A DNA stretch of 64,000 nt. Origin: JAAYVZ01 sp035384965 (GTDB lineage Bacteria > Acidobacteriota > Thermoanaerobaculia > Thermoanaerobaculales > Thermoanaerobaculaceae). Below, piece after piece: positions 52,274 to 64,000 of this stretch. Under the pieces are notes generated by a model that was not told where the DNA came from, did no database searches, and saw only the letters and a program-made list of their open reading frames with translations. The DNA is taken from NCBI GenBank assembly GCA_035384965.1, contig DAOOJE010000019.1:1-64000 (forward strand), given 5' to 3'. A program made the position numbers and the translations under genes. Positions within the stretch are counted from its first letter, which is position 1. Each line of letters opens with the position of its first letter.

Positions 52274-55200
52274 GGGCGCGCGCCGTTCTCACGGCGATGA
52301 GCTTGCAGGATTCCCGCGATGTAGGTGTCCTTGTCCTCGTCTTGGAACACGATGTGCCGCCTGACCATCTCGTCCTTGCCGATGCCCCACAGCTTCCGCA
52401 TCACGTGCGAAGGGGTGTTCGAAATGATGTAAGAATCGAGCTCGATGTTCGGGTCGCCAAGCCGTTTTTCGATCTCCTTGACGGTCTCGTAGAATCCAAT
52501 CTTTGGGTCCTGCAGGGCGACGTTGCGGATGCCTTTGGGATCGACAAAGTTTACTTGCTGACGCTTGTCTTCCACCTGCCAGACGATGAAATCCGGGTGG
52601 AAGTTGCCGGCCTCGAAGAACCCGACGCCCCGGCCCTTGCTCAGATTGCGCAGCAGGTAGAGCTCGCGCTCGGAGAAGAACCCGGGATTGGCATCGTAAA
52701 AGGCCTTCAGATCCTCGACGAAGCGCCGCTCGCCCTTGTTGAGCGGGGCCGGGGAAATCTCAACCACGCCGCCATCGAGAAAGAGCAGCGGCTGGTAGAG
52801 GTGGCGGTCAAACCAGACCGCCTGGAGGCCGCGGAACTCCCAGGCTTTGAGGTCACGTTTCTCGATAGCCGCCTTCAGCCGGCTCAGCTGCGCGACGATA
52901 TCCTGCTTGGACTCTTCGATCAGGATGCGGTAGCCGTATTCCGGGCCGGTCTCCCGAACGATGCAGGGAAAGTTGGGATCGTCCGCGCCGATGTCCCGGT
53001 ACTCCAGGTGCGGGAGCTCCCACTCGCGCTTGCGAAACGTGTAGTAGCGATCGACGTACTTGCGCAGTAGGGCCAGCGCGATTTCCTGCCAGACGCGGAC
53101 GCGCTCGAACGAATCGAACGCCAGCTCGGCGTCCGGAATCAGCAGCCGATACCAGGTCGTATCTGCGAGCAAGTCGGCGATGCCGGCGCGCGTCAGGTTC
53201 AGGTTGTGCCAGCCGCGTTCGGCCTTGAACCGCTCCAGGTCGAAGTACAGCCGGTCAAGGTCGAGGAAGGCGATGTGCTGCCTCGTCAAGTGGGTCTCGT
53301 TCGGTGCGCTGTCAGCATCACCGCCCGAGATGCCGGCGGACTTCATCGCCTGGATCTTCGGATACCAGTTGAGCACCACCTGGTTCTTCTGCAGATAAGC
53401 CGTCGATCCGCCCTGCGCAGGATCCGGGGGCTTGACGGTGGGAATGGGGCCGAGCTTGCGGAAGGCGTCGCCAAACTCGGTGCTGACGCCGTTGATCTCC
53501 TTCTTGAGGCGGATCGTCTTGAGCGGCCGCGTGCCGAGGTTCCTGATGATCGGCAGGATGAACTCGATGCGCTCCTCGTTGGTGGGCAGGCCTTCCTCTT
53601 CGAGAAAGTCGCGGAACTGGGCCATGTAATCGGCCCGGATGCCGAAGATGTGCAAGGTCTCCAGCGTGTCGATGTGCTTCGGTCGCTCCAGCCCTTCGGG
53701 CAGCGTGGCGCGCGCGCTGCGCTTGAGGCTCATACGAAAGCCTTTGAGCCGCACGCCGCGGCCGAAGAGCTGGATGATCTGCGCGCCCTCGCCCCGCCCC
53801 ACGTTCATCAGGCCCATCGTGCTCACGCGCCAGCTGCTCCAACCTTCCGTGAACTTCTTCGAGCCGATGAGCACGTTGATCGTCGAATGCGGCTGAGCCA
53901 GCTCGTGAAAGAGCGACCCCGCGAACTCGCGCTCAGCGGTATTGAGCCCCTTCTCCTCGCACAGCTTCACCAGCCTGGCATCGTCACCGACGTTGATGAC
54001 GCCGAAAGGATCGTTGTCGCCTACCCGCAGGGCCACCTCGCCCGCGGCCCCCTTCAGGTTCTCGACGTGCAGCGCGCCCCCGGCGGGGGCGTTGAACAGC
54101 GTCGCCAACGTCTCGTCGAAGATCTGCGCCGGTGAGAGGCCGCAGCTGTTCAGATAGGCGAATCGGCCTGCGAACAGGTTCTTGCCGGTCGCCGTCACCA
54201 GGCCTTCGTGCAATACCCGGCGAATGCGTTCGATGCTATCGGCGCGGTTGGCGACATATCCGCTCAGGAAACGCAGGATCTCGACGATGTCCGACGCATC
54301 GCGCGTGGCCAGGGTCGCTGTCACGCTGCCGCCGACGAAGATCCACAGCGGCCGCTCGATGTTGAACGGGCGGAAGGCCGACTCTCGCTCGCGATGCAGC
54401 CGCTGCTGCTGGAAGAAGGCGAGCAGGCACGCGGTGAGGTAGCTCGCCCATTCCGCGTTGCTGTAGTCTTCCAGATTCAGGATCTGGTAGTCCTTGCCGA
54501 AGCCGTCGCCATAGAACCAGCGGTACGAATAATCGAACAGCGTGCTGCGCGCGTAGAGGTCCGTGAGGCTCCGGCTGCCCTTCACCGCCTGGCCAAAGGT
54601 GGCCGAGTACTCGAACGAAAAGCCTTTCTCGCACAGCGCATTGCGGAACTTCATCCAGGCGCCCTCGCCGCCGGCTGACGCGCCCCGGTGCCCTTCGTCC
54701 ACCAGCACCAGGTTGTTGCCCTCGAAGGCGTCCACAGCGACGGTCTTCTCGCCCATCTCATCCTTGAGTTTGGTGACTTCGAGGATCTCCACCGCCTGTC
54801 CGGCGAACAGCCGTCCGCCGTCTTTGTTGAAGATTTCCGCGTCGATGCCGGCCTTCTCGAACTCACGCAGGTGCTGCTGCGACAGCCCCTCGTTGGGCGT
54901 GAGCAGGATGATCCGGTTCAGCTCGCGCGCGCGGCCGTGGGTTTCGAGAAACCGCCGGTACTGCAGGATGTGCGCGTGCATCAGCAGCGTCTTGCCGCTG
55001 CCGGTGGCCATCCAGAAGGCGATCTTGTTGAGCTGCGGCCAGGCATCGGGCGATTCGTCGAGCACGGCGATCCGGTCCCCCGCGTCCGGGCTCTCATTCA
55101 GCGCGGCGATCCGCCGGTTGAGCGCGACGAGCAGCGCGCGCGGATCGCGAAAATAGCGGTCGAGGTAGATTTCCGTAAAGAGCAGCGCCAGGTACTGGAA

Positions 55201-55566
55201 GTACTTCCAGACGATCGGCGGCTCACCGCGGGTGAGGCGGCGCTCGTTCAACCGCTGGGTGACGGAGACGATGGCCTGGTCGTGCTCCAGCAGCAGCGCA
55301 TCCGGCAGTTCCGGCCGGTTTTCTGCCGGCAGGTGCAGGCAGAGCGCATGGTGAAAACGATGCACGTTGTTCTCGTCCAGTCCCTCCAACGATTCGTCCT
55401 TCAGGTGCTCGGCCATCTGCTCGAAGCGCTCCACGCCGAAGAGGCCGAGCAGCCACTGGTTGAGGACCAGCTTGCGGTTGAATGGTACGGCAGCGCTCAT
55501 GTTGGCCCGCCGTCCGCGCCCCCCAGCTGCGGCAGCCGTGCCCCCTCTTGGACGTGTGCGTGGCAT
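52270..55566 (-). CDS. Type III-like restriction enzyme Res (helicase-nuclease)
   Basis: 1098 residues. Superfamily 2 helicase: Walker A MATGSGKTLLMHAHI, Walker B VLVDEGHRG (DEGH), motif III-like SATF, and motif VI IQLFGRGVRLKG. The C-terminal ~200 residues contain a PD-(D/E)xK-type nuclease signature (HPDFIVW, then NFVDPKG). It is expected to translocate and cut DNA together with the Mod protein encoded upstream. Start ATG 55566 has GAGGGAG upstream; an inner ATG at 55500 lacks a ribosome site. The stop abuts the hsdR remnant. The N-terminal 28 residues are low-complexity. Confidence 0.87.
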   Translation of the reverse strand: MPRTRPRGGTAAAAGGRGRRANMSAAVPFNRKLVLNQWLLGLFGVERFEQMAEHLKDESLEGLDENNVHRFHHALCLHLPAENRPELPDALLLEHDQAIVSVTQRLNERRLTRGEPPIVWKYFQYLALLFTEIYLDRYFRDPRALLVALNRRIAALNESPDAGDRIAVLDESPDAWPQLNKIAFWMATGSGKTLLMHAHILQYRRFLETHGRARELNRIILLTPNEGLSQQHLREFEKAGIDAEIFNKDGGRLFAGQAVEILEVTKLKDEMGEKTVAVDAFEGNNLVLVDEGHRGASAGGEGAWMKFRNALCEKGFSFEYSATFGQAVKGSRSLTDLYARSTLFDYSYRWFYGDGFGKDYQILNLEDYSNAEWASYLTACLLAFFQQQRLHRERESAFRPFNIERPLWIFVGGSVTATLATRDASDIVEILRFLSGYVANRADSIERIRRVLHEGLVTATGKNLFAGRFAYLNSCGLSPAQIFDETLATLFNAPAGGALHVENLKGAAGEVALRVGDNDPFGVINVGDDARLVKLCEEKGLNTAEREFAGSLFHELAQPHSTINVLIGSKKFTEGWSSWRVSTMGLMNVGRGEGAQIIQLFGRGVRLKGFRMSLKRSARATLPEGLERPKHIDTLETLHIFGIRADYMAQFRDFLEEEGLPTNEERIEFILPIIRNLGTRPLKTIRLKKEINGVSTEFGDAFRKLGPIPTVKPPDPAQGGSTAYLQKNQVVLNWYPKIQAMKSAGISGGDADSAPNETHLTRQHIAFLDLDRLYFDLERFKAERGWHNLNLTRAGIADLLADTTWYRLLIPDAELAFDSFERVRVWQEIALALLRKYVDRYYTFRKREWELPHLEYRDIGADDPNFPCIVRETGPEYGYRILIEESKQDIVAQLSRLKAAIEKRDLKAWEFRGLQAVWFDRHLYQPLLFLDGGVVEISPAPLNKGERRFVEDLKAFYDANPGFFSERELYLLRNLSKGRGVGFFEAGNFHPDFIVWQVEDKRQQVNFVDPKGIRNVALQDPKIGFYETVKEIEKRLGDPNIELDSYIISNTPSHVMRKLWGIGKDEMVRRHIVFQDEDKDTYIAGILQAHRRENGARP

Positions 55567-55598
55567 CAGGTTCGCTCCCTCTCTTTGTCGCTCAACGG

Positions 55599-55607
55599 AT
55601 GGTAGCA
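55599..55607 (-). promoter_or_regulatory. Extended -10-like element before res
   Basis: Minus strand TGCTACCAT, 33 bases upstream of the res start, fits the TGn-TAnnnT pattern. If used, res can be transcribed independently of mod and fic. Confidence 0.35.
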
Positions 55608-55675
55608 ACAGCCTTTGATGCTCATTGTCGTGTGCAAAGTGAGTGACAAGATGAGTTGTCGCGAACGGATTAGCA

Positions 55676-56787
55676 TCAGAACACATCCCGACCTTCGGAG
55701 ATGTTGAGCAGCGCCGGAAAGGCCAGAACCGCTGACCTGCGCCCGCTTGCACCGACGAGGTCCCTAATCACGTTGTGGGTTTTCAGCACGTTTAGGAAAC
55801 GCCGGGCGGTCGGTGCCGGTATGCCTGCGCTCCGGACGAAGTCCGAGGCGCTGAAGATGGGCCGTGCGAACAGCCACTCCAGGGCGCGAATGGCATACTG
55901 TGAACGGGTCATCTCCGGCATGCGGAGCTTGAGGTCGTTATACAGTTGAAGGATGGCCTGAACCCGTTGCAGGTTCACCTCGGCCTGGGTGCGTAGTCCT
56001 CCCAAGAAGAAACCGCACCACCCGGTCCAATCATCGTTCTGGGAGACGGCCAACAGTCGGTCGTAGTATTCGTCTCGGTTCGCCTCCAACCAGGCGCTTA
56101 TGTAGAACATGGGCCGGCGGATCATGCCCTTCTGCCACAGGAAGAGTGGCACCAGCATGCGCCCCAGCCGGCCATTGCCGTCCAGGAACGGGTGCAAGGC
56201 CTCGAACTCCGCATGCAAAATGGCGAGCTGGACCAACCGGTCAAGGCCGTCCTCGTGTAGGTATTTTTCCCAGGCGCTCATGGCGTCGGGCAGCTTCTCG
56301 GCGTCAATCGGGATGAATCTTGCCTGCTCGATGGTGCACCCTGTCGGGCCGATCCAGTTCGGAATCTTGCGGTATTCGCCCGGGGCCTTGTTGTGGCCGC
56401 GGACCCCATAGAGGAGAACCCGATGCATCCTGCAAATCACCCGTTGCGACAGCGGCAATTCGGCAAGCATGCGCTCGGCCTCGCGCATCGCCGCACGGTA
56501 GTTGAGCACCTCGCGGATATCCTCGCGGCGCTCAGGAGAGACATCGTCCCGGCCAGCCTCGAATTCCAGCACCTCCCCCATGGTGGCCTGGGTGCCCTCG
56601 ATGCGCGAAGAGAGCACCGCTTCCTGAGTGGTTAGCGGGGCAAGCAGGATGTCCGGATCGGGCACGGCGGCCAGCATGCCGTCATAGCGGGCCACCGCTG
56701 CGGCTGCCGGGCCGATCAGCGGAATGAGCCGTGGCCAGTCCATATCCCGGGGAGGAAAGCGGCCTTCGTGGTAGCGGACCGGGCGCA

Positions 56788-56788
<1 letters not shown>
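55676..56788 (-). CDS. Fic/DOC-family protein with N-terminal domain
   Basis: 370 residues. Fic core motif HPFLDGNGRLGRMLVP with the catalytic histidine; Fic enzymes usually AMPylate target proteins. An N-terminal DUF4172-like segment carries the inhibitory-helix pattern (S/T)xxxE(G/N) as SSRIEG, so the protein is probably self-inhibited (class II). A C-terminal winged-helix-like region is visible (SASDFVRSAGIPAPTARRFL). Start ATG 56788 shares one base with the mod stop (TGATG). Insertion of fic between mod and res inside a restriction operon suggests a linked toxin or signalling role; this is inference. Confidence 0.87.
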
Positions 56789-59493
<2,705 letters not shown>

Positions 59494-60072
59494 CGGGTTC
59501 TTGTCGTCATGCGGCCGAAGGCGGAAGGCGTAGTCGCGCAGGTACTCGCTGGCTTGATGTAGTACTGGTCCGCGTTGGCCCAGTGCAGCTTGACCTCCTC
59601 GCCCTCGTAGGGGATGGCGTACACGCCCGGCTTGTAGACGCGCTTGCTCAGAAAATCGCCTTCGGAGTAATAGCGGCGGAAGAAGCTGTACAGATGGTCG
59701 TAAACCTCGGCTTCGAGCGCCTCCAGGTCCACCGCGTCATCGGCCAGCTTCGCGCGCAGTTCCTTGACCTTGGGCGAGTCGTCCGGGTTCAACCCTGCCG
59801 CCTGGACGCCTGCGATGACTTGCATCAGCTCTTTTTCGATCGCTGCCTTGTCCGCCGGTCGGTACTGCGCGAAGGCCGCCTTCACCTGCGGCAGCAGGCC
59901 CTGCTCGAGGAACTGCGTGACCTCGGCGCTTTTGGCGTGCATCACCCGGTAGAAGCCGAAGTCCAGGTCGGGCTGGTCGAGCTGGAACAGCTCCATCAGC
60001 AGGGTTTTCAACTTCTCGTACCTCTGGCTCATCTCGGCTTTCCTTCGTCGTTGATCTTGATCGTGCTCGCGT

Positions 60073-61320
60073 TCATGTCAGATCCCACAGGGCGCGGATG
60101 GGCACCGCAAAGAGCCCGTCTCCAAATCCCACACTGGCCTCGCCGTCGTACAGCACCACGCCCGCGACGAAGCGCTTGCCCGCGGCGCGCTGCAGCTTGC
60201 GCAGGGCGCGAAAGTCCGCCGCCGTCACCGTGGCGGCGGCCTTCACTTCCACGCCGGCCAACTCGCGCCCGCCGCGCTCCAGCACCAGGTCCACTTCCGC
60301 GCCGTCCTTGTCGCGGAAGTGATGGAAGCGGATGTCGTCGTCGCGCCAGCTTGCCTGCCGGCGCAGCTCCTGGAAGACGAAGGTCTCCAGCAATTGCCCG
60401 AGGACCTCGCGGTCCTGCCACAGCGCCTCGGCGTCGAGCCCGAGCAGGGCGCAGGCCACGCCCGTATCGCCCAGATGCAGCTTGGGCGTCTTGACGAGGC
60501 GGCTCAGCCGGTTGCTGTGCCACGGCACGAGCTGCTCGATCAGGAAGACCCGCTCCAGCAGGGTCACATAATCCTTGATGGTCGGGCGACTCAACTGAAA
60601 CGGCGCCGCGAGATCGCTCACGTTCAGCAGCCGAGCGGTCTGGCCCGCAGCCAGCGTGAGTAGTCGTGGCAGCGCATCGAGCGAAGCGATCCGCGCCAGG
60701 TCGCGCACGTCGCGCTGGACCAGGGTCTCGATGTAATCCCGGTACCAGGTGGCGCGCCGGCGCGGCGCGGCCCGGCGCAGCGCCGCCGGGTATCCGCCCG
60801 CCGCGATGCGCGCGGCCAGCTCCTTCCCCAGGCGCCCGTAGCTGCGCGCCCTGAACCGGCCCGCGAACAGCGCGTCGAGGAATCCCGGCGGGTCACCGGC
60901 CAGTTCGCACTGGGCCAGCGGGTGCAGCCGCAGGATCTCCATCCGCCCGGCCAGGGAATCGGCGAGCTTTGGAACGAGCAGGACGTTCGCCGACCCCGTG
61001 AGCAGGAAGCGGCCGGGGCGGCGCGCTCGATCCACGGCCGCCTTGATGGCGGTGAAGAGCGCGGGCGCTCGCTGCACCTCATCGAGAATGCAGTGCTCGG
61101 GCAGGTCGGCCACGAACCCCACGGGATCGGCGGTGGCCGCGCCCAGGGCGAGGGCATCGTCGAAGCTGAAGTAGGCGTAGCCCTTCGACGCGGCGATCTC
61201 CTGCGCCAGCGTCGTCTTGCCGCATTGCCGCGGGCCGTGGATCAGCACCACGGGCGCCTCGGCCAGCGCCCCCGTCAGGGCCGCCGCGGCAAAGCGGGGA
61301 TACAGGGCGTCAGCGGTCAT
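60073..61320 (-). CDS. AAA ATPase with DUF4143 (ATP-binding, Archaeal-type)
   Basis: 415 residues. The AAA_14/DUF4143 arrangement is clear: Walker A HGPRQCGKTTLAQEIA near residue 35, Walker B-like HCILDEVQR, sensor LLTGSANVL, a winged-helix region with QLSRPTIKDYVTLLERVF and the C-terminal nuclease-like HHFRDKDGAEVDLVLE (E-x-D-x-hydrophobic). Proteins of this family often occur as solitary genes in islands; their role is poorly known. Start ATG 61320. It lies between the SNF2 helicase and mod, with a 15-codon coupling frame (about 60029-60075) before mod. Two tandem repeats lie just upstream. Confidence 0.88.
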   Translation of the reverse strand: MTADALYPRFAAAALTGALAEAPVVLIHGPRQCGKTTLAQEIAASKGYAYFSFDDALALGAATADPVGFVADLPEHCILDEVQRAPALFTAIKAAVDRARRPGRFLLTGSANVLLVPKLADSLAGRMEILRLHPLAQCELAGDPPGFLDALFAGRFRARSYGRLGKELAARIAAGGYPAALRRAAPRRRATWYRDYIETLVQRDVRDLARIASLDALPRLLTLAAGQTARLLNVSDLAAPFQLSRPTIKDYVTLLERVFLIEQLVPWHSNRLSRLVKTPKLHLGDTGVACALLGLDAEALWQDREVLGQLLETFVFQELRRQASWRDDDIRFHHFRDKDGAEVDLVLERGGRELAGVEVKAAATVTAADFRALRKLQRAAGKRFVAGVVLYDGEASVGFGDGLFAVPIRALWDLT

Positions 61321-61322
61321 AG

Positions 61323-61407
61323 CGGCCAAAGGTAACTCTTTGTGCCGGCTGATTGCAAGGTTTGCCGTCGGCCATATGAAACCTTCTGTCCCGGCTGGCT
61401 GCAATGG
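61323..61407. repeat. Two imperfect tandem repeats upstream of the DUF4143 gene
   Basis: Copies at 61323-61360 and 61369-61407, period 46 bases, with 28 of 38 aligned positions identical (shared core CGGCCA...CCGGCTG..TGCAA). They end three bases before the ATPase start codon, so they may be operator or promoter repeats for that gene. Confidence 0.55.
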
Positions 61408-61435
61408 CCGAGGGCTTCCACGCTGCCGAGCTGCT

Positions 61436-64000
61436 TCACACCACCGCCCAGCGAATGGTGAACAGGGTCTCGGTGGTCGTGCGCTGCGCGAGGCGTTTTT
61501 CCAGCTGGTCGATCAGCTGGTCGCGCTTTTCCATGATTTCGTCCTCGACTTTGAAGATCTCCTGCCGCTGGCGGCGTTGCTGGCGCTCGAGCTTCTGGAT
61601 CTTCTCCTGGATCTGGAGCTGTTCCTCGAGCGTCACGGCCTGCCGCGCCTGGCGCCGCAGCGCCTTGATCTGCTCCTTGGTGTCCGCGAGCGCTTTCTCG
61701 GCGGCGAGCACCATGTCGTCGGCCCACTTCTCCAGCTTCTCGCGGGCCTCGTGGAAGTACTTGCTGTTCTGTTCCAACGATCGGCTCACGGTGGCCCTGG
61801 CGTGACGTTCGGCTTCGGCGGCCAGGCGTTGCCGCACGCGCTCGGGCGAGTCGTCGGCGCCAACGACCCGCCCGCCGCATAGGAACAGCTTCTCCATCGT
61901 CTCCTGGTCGAGCGACGCGCCGCTGTCTTCGAAACCAGAGAAGAGCAGGTACTCCTCCCGGTCGTACGAATCGATGGTAAGGCGGCAGAGGGTGAGGTAG
62001 CCGCGCTTTCCGCGCAGGGCCTCGATGACTGCGAGGCGGGTCGGATGGTGGGTCACGTCGAAGGCGATCGCGGCGGCCGGCGTCGCAACGGCCTTGCCCT
62101 GCTCGATCACGTACTCGCCGAGGGGATGGGACAGGCGATAGAGGAAGCGGCTCGCCTCCCCCTCGGCCTCGAGCGGCTGCGTTTTGGAGATGAGGTGGTA
62201 GCACCCGCGCGGAATGTCATCCCGCGGCGGACGGTCCAGGTCGAAGGCGAGTGCGGCGTCGTCGAACCTCGCCCGGCCGTGCAGGATGAAGCGCGTCAAC
62301 GACCAGAAGCGCCGACCCACGCGATCGAGCTGCGCCTGGGCATCGGCCAGTCGCAGGCGCAGCCGCTGGTGCACGTCCTCGTCGAAGTGCTCGAACAGGG
62401 CGCGCCGCGTATCGTCGAGGCGCGAACGGATCTGCTCGTCCATTTCGGCCTGCAGCGCGCGGAAAGCCGCGTCGATGGCTTCCGGCGTCCGGCATTCCTG
62501 ATAGATGGAGAGGATGCGCTTTTCGAAATCCACCCCCGACTCGATACTGCCGAGCACCTCGTCGGAGGCGCCGAAGACGCCGCTGAAAAGGCTAAACTTC
62601 TCGGTCAATAGCTCGAGCACGCGGCGATCCGCCTCGTTGCGCTCGTTGAGGAAGTTGATGACCACGACGTCGTGCTTCTGGCCGTAGCGGTGACAGCGGC
62701 CGATGCGCTGCTCGATGCGCTGGGGGTTCCAAGGCAGGTCGTAGTTCACCACCAGGGAGCAGAACTGCAGGTTCACGCCCTCGGCCGCGGCCTCGGTCGC
62801 GAGGAGAATCGTGGCGTTGTCGCGGAAGTGCTCGATCAGGGCGGTGCGCACGTCCACTGCGCGCGAGCCCGACACGCGGCCGGTGTCACGATTGCGCTCG
62901 ACCCACTGTTCGTAGATCGCCGTGGCCTCGGGACCCGCGTTGGTGCCGTTGAACAGCACCACCTGCCCCGCGTAACCGTGGGCCTCCAGAAAGCCCTTCA
63001 GATACTCCTGCGTTCGGCGCGATTCCGTGAAGACCAGCGCCCTGCGGGCCGCACCCGTCGCGGCCATCTGCTCGAAGCCGATTTCCAACGCCTTGAGCAG
63101 CGTCTGTGACTTGGTATCCACGCCGATGCGGCGCCCTTCGTCCGCCAGCCGCTGGAGGGTTTCGATCTCCTCGCGCAGCTTGCGGCGATCGATGGGCGCG
63201 GGGGGCTGATCGCCAGGCTCCGCGGCGTCTTCGTCGCCAAGGATCTCGTCGAGCAGGTCGCCTTCGATCTCTTCGCTCTCGACCAGTTGTTCGGCCAACT
63301 CGGGATCGCTCTGGATTCGCTCGTCGCGCAGTGCCTCGAGGCGCAGGCGCAGGATGTCGAGTGTCGCGGCGATGGCCTGAGAGGATGACGCCAGCAGTTT
63401 CCGCAGGATGAGCGCCGTCAGGTGGCGCTGCCGTCGCGGCAGGGCATAACTGTCCTCTCGCTGCAAGAACGCGGAGATTGCTTCGTACAGCGCATGCTCG
63501 TCGTCGGTCGGGCGGAACGGCCGCGTGATCGCGCGGCGCTCGGTGTAACGGATGTACTCCGTGACCTGATTGCGCAGCGTCCGCTTGCAGAATGATGACA
63601 GGCGCGCGCGCAAGGCCCCCAGGTCGCTTCCGGCGCTGGCGTACTGGGCACGGAAGGCGTTGACGTCACCGAAAAGGCGTTCGTCGATGAGCGTTGAGAG
63701 GCCGTAGAGCTCGAGCAGCGAGTTCTGGAGCGGCGTCGCCGTCAGGAGCAGCTTGCGGCAGCCTTCTGTCGCCCAGCGGATACTCTGTCCAACCTTGTTG
63801 CTCGGCCGGTAGGCGTTGCGCAGCTTGTGGGCCTCGTCGATGACGACCAAATCCCAGCGGATCGACCTGAGCTCATCGCGGAGCGCGTTTGCGAAGTGAA
63901 AGGAAAGAATCAGGATGGCGCCGGGCTGGATCGGGTCTCGGCCTTCCCGCCTGGCTTCGCGGTATGCCCTGGCATCCAGGACGACGGTCGGAAGGCTGAA
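61436..64000 (-). CDS. SNF2-type helicase, 5' end cut by window edge
   Basis: The last 854 residues of a SWI2/SNF2 helicase. Visible motifs: WDLVVIDEAHKLRN (motif II, DEAH), KLLLTATPLQN (III), then a helical insertion, ALVFTESRRTQEYL, ILLATEAAAEGVNLQF (V) and IEQRIGRCHRYGQKHDV (VI). Walker A lies beyond the edge. The C-terminal ~330 residues are charged with a long coiled coil (EKALADTKEQIKALRRQARQ, QIQEKIQKLERQQRRQRQEI). Such helicases stand next to methyltransferase and restriction genes in defence islands. It is upstream of the ATPase-mod-fic-res genes on the same strand. Confidence 0.9.
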   Translation of the reverse strand, partial: FSLPTVVLDARAYREARREGRDPIQPGAILILSFHFANALRDELRSIRWDLVVIDEAHKLRNAYRPSNKVGQSIRWATEGCRKLLLTATPLQNSLLELYGLSTLIDERLFGDVNAFRAQYASAGSDLGALRARLSSFCKRTLRNQVTEYIRYTERRAITRPFRPTDDEHALYEAISAFLQREDSYALPRRQRHLTALILRKLLASSSQAIAATLDILRLRLEALRDERIQSDPELAEQLVESEEIEGDLLDEILGDEDAAEPGDQPPAPIDRRKLREEIETLQRLADEGRRIGVDTKSQTLLKALEIGFEQMAATGAARRALVFTESRRTQEYLKGFLEAHGYAGQVVLFNGTNAGPEATAIYEQWVERNRDTGRVSGSRAVDVRTALIEHFRDNATILLATEAAAEGVNLQFCSLVVNYDLPWNPQRIEQRIGRCHRYGQKHDVVVINFLNERNEADRRVLELLTEKFSLFSGVFGASDEVLGSIESGVDFEKRILSIYQECRTPEAIDAAFRALQAEMDEQIRSRLDDTRRALFEHFDEDVHQRLRLRLADAQAQLDRVGRRFWSLTRFILHGRARFDDAALAFDLDRPPRDDIPRGCYHLISKTQPLEAEGEASRFLYRLSHPLGEYVIEQGKAVATPAAAIAFDVTHHPTRLAVIEALRGKRGYLTLCRLTIDSYDREEYLLFSGFEDSGASLDQETMEKLFLCGGRVVGADDSPERVRQRLAAEAERHARATVSRSLEQNSKYFHEAREKLEKWADDMVLAAEKALADTKEQIKALRRQARQAVTLEEQLQIQEKIQKLERQQRRQRQEIFKVEDEIMEKRDQLIDQLEKRLAQRTTTETLFTIRWAVV

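Overview
This is a GC-rich, densely packed chromosomal segment from a Gram-negative bacterium: it carries an LptE-like lipoprotein, outer-membrane beta-barrel-like proteins, DsbD and a lipobox lipoprotein. Gene content and the many receiver, FHA, cNMP and HEAT proteins would fit Acidobacteriota or a similar deep phylum, but nothing here proves a phylum. No rRNA, tRNA, integrase or CRISPR array was seen.

Positions 1-52,000 look like core genome. In order: a spermidine-synthase-like membrane protein with a truncated partner at the left edge; a receiver/PEP-synthase-N-domain fusion; glucokinase; a lipoprotein; a free-standing B3/B4 protein; a phosphoesterase; a cyclase-family hydrolase; an ABC exporter fused to cNMP and FHA domains; HflX; a homocysteine-methyltransferase-like protein with NadC and NadB; a secreted nuclease; a HEAT/HD signalling pair; an FmdB zinc ribbon; an RNase H-like exonuclease; DsbD; a glycosyltransferase; cytidine deaminase. 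A long minus-strand block follows: MscS and two barrel-like proteins; QueE, LptE-like and LeuS; a DUF4388 protein, a transglutaminase, NusB and RibH; a VWA-FHA membrane protein. Next comes a molybdenum block (oxyanion permease and ATPase, then MoeA, MoaA, MoaC, MOSC, MoaB/MogA), a sugar epimerase, a ThiF/MoeB-like enzyme, a radical SAM protein and a two-component pair. Many adjacent genes overlap by 1-8 bp (ATGA, GTGA, TGATG), which suggests translational coupling. Several promoters sit so close to start codons that leaderless transcripts are predicted.

From about 52,095 to the right edge the composition and content change to an accessory defence island on the minus strand. Transcription order is a SNF2-type helicase (cut by the edge), a DUF4143-type ATPase, a type III-like Mod methyltransferase, a Fic protein and a type III-like Res helicase-nuclease. 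At the end of res lies a remnant of a type I HsdR gene. mod shows a one-base frameshift, a 76-bp palindromic element inserted in frame, and an AT-rich target-recognition segment between its two catalytic motifs. The island has been repeatedly rearranged, and whether its modification gene still works is open.

All calls come from reading the sequence and from remembered family motifs; no database search was run.
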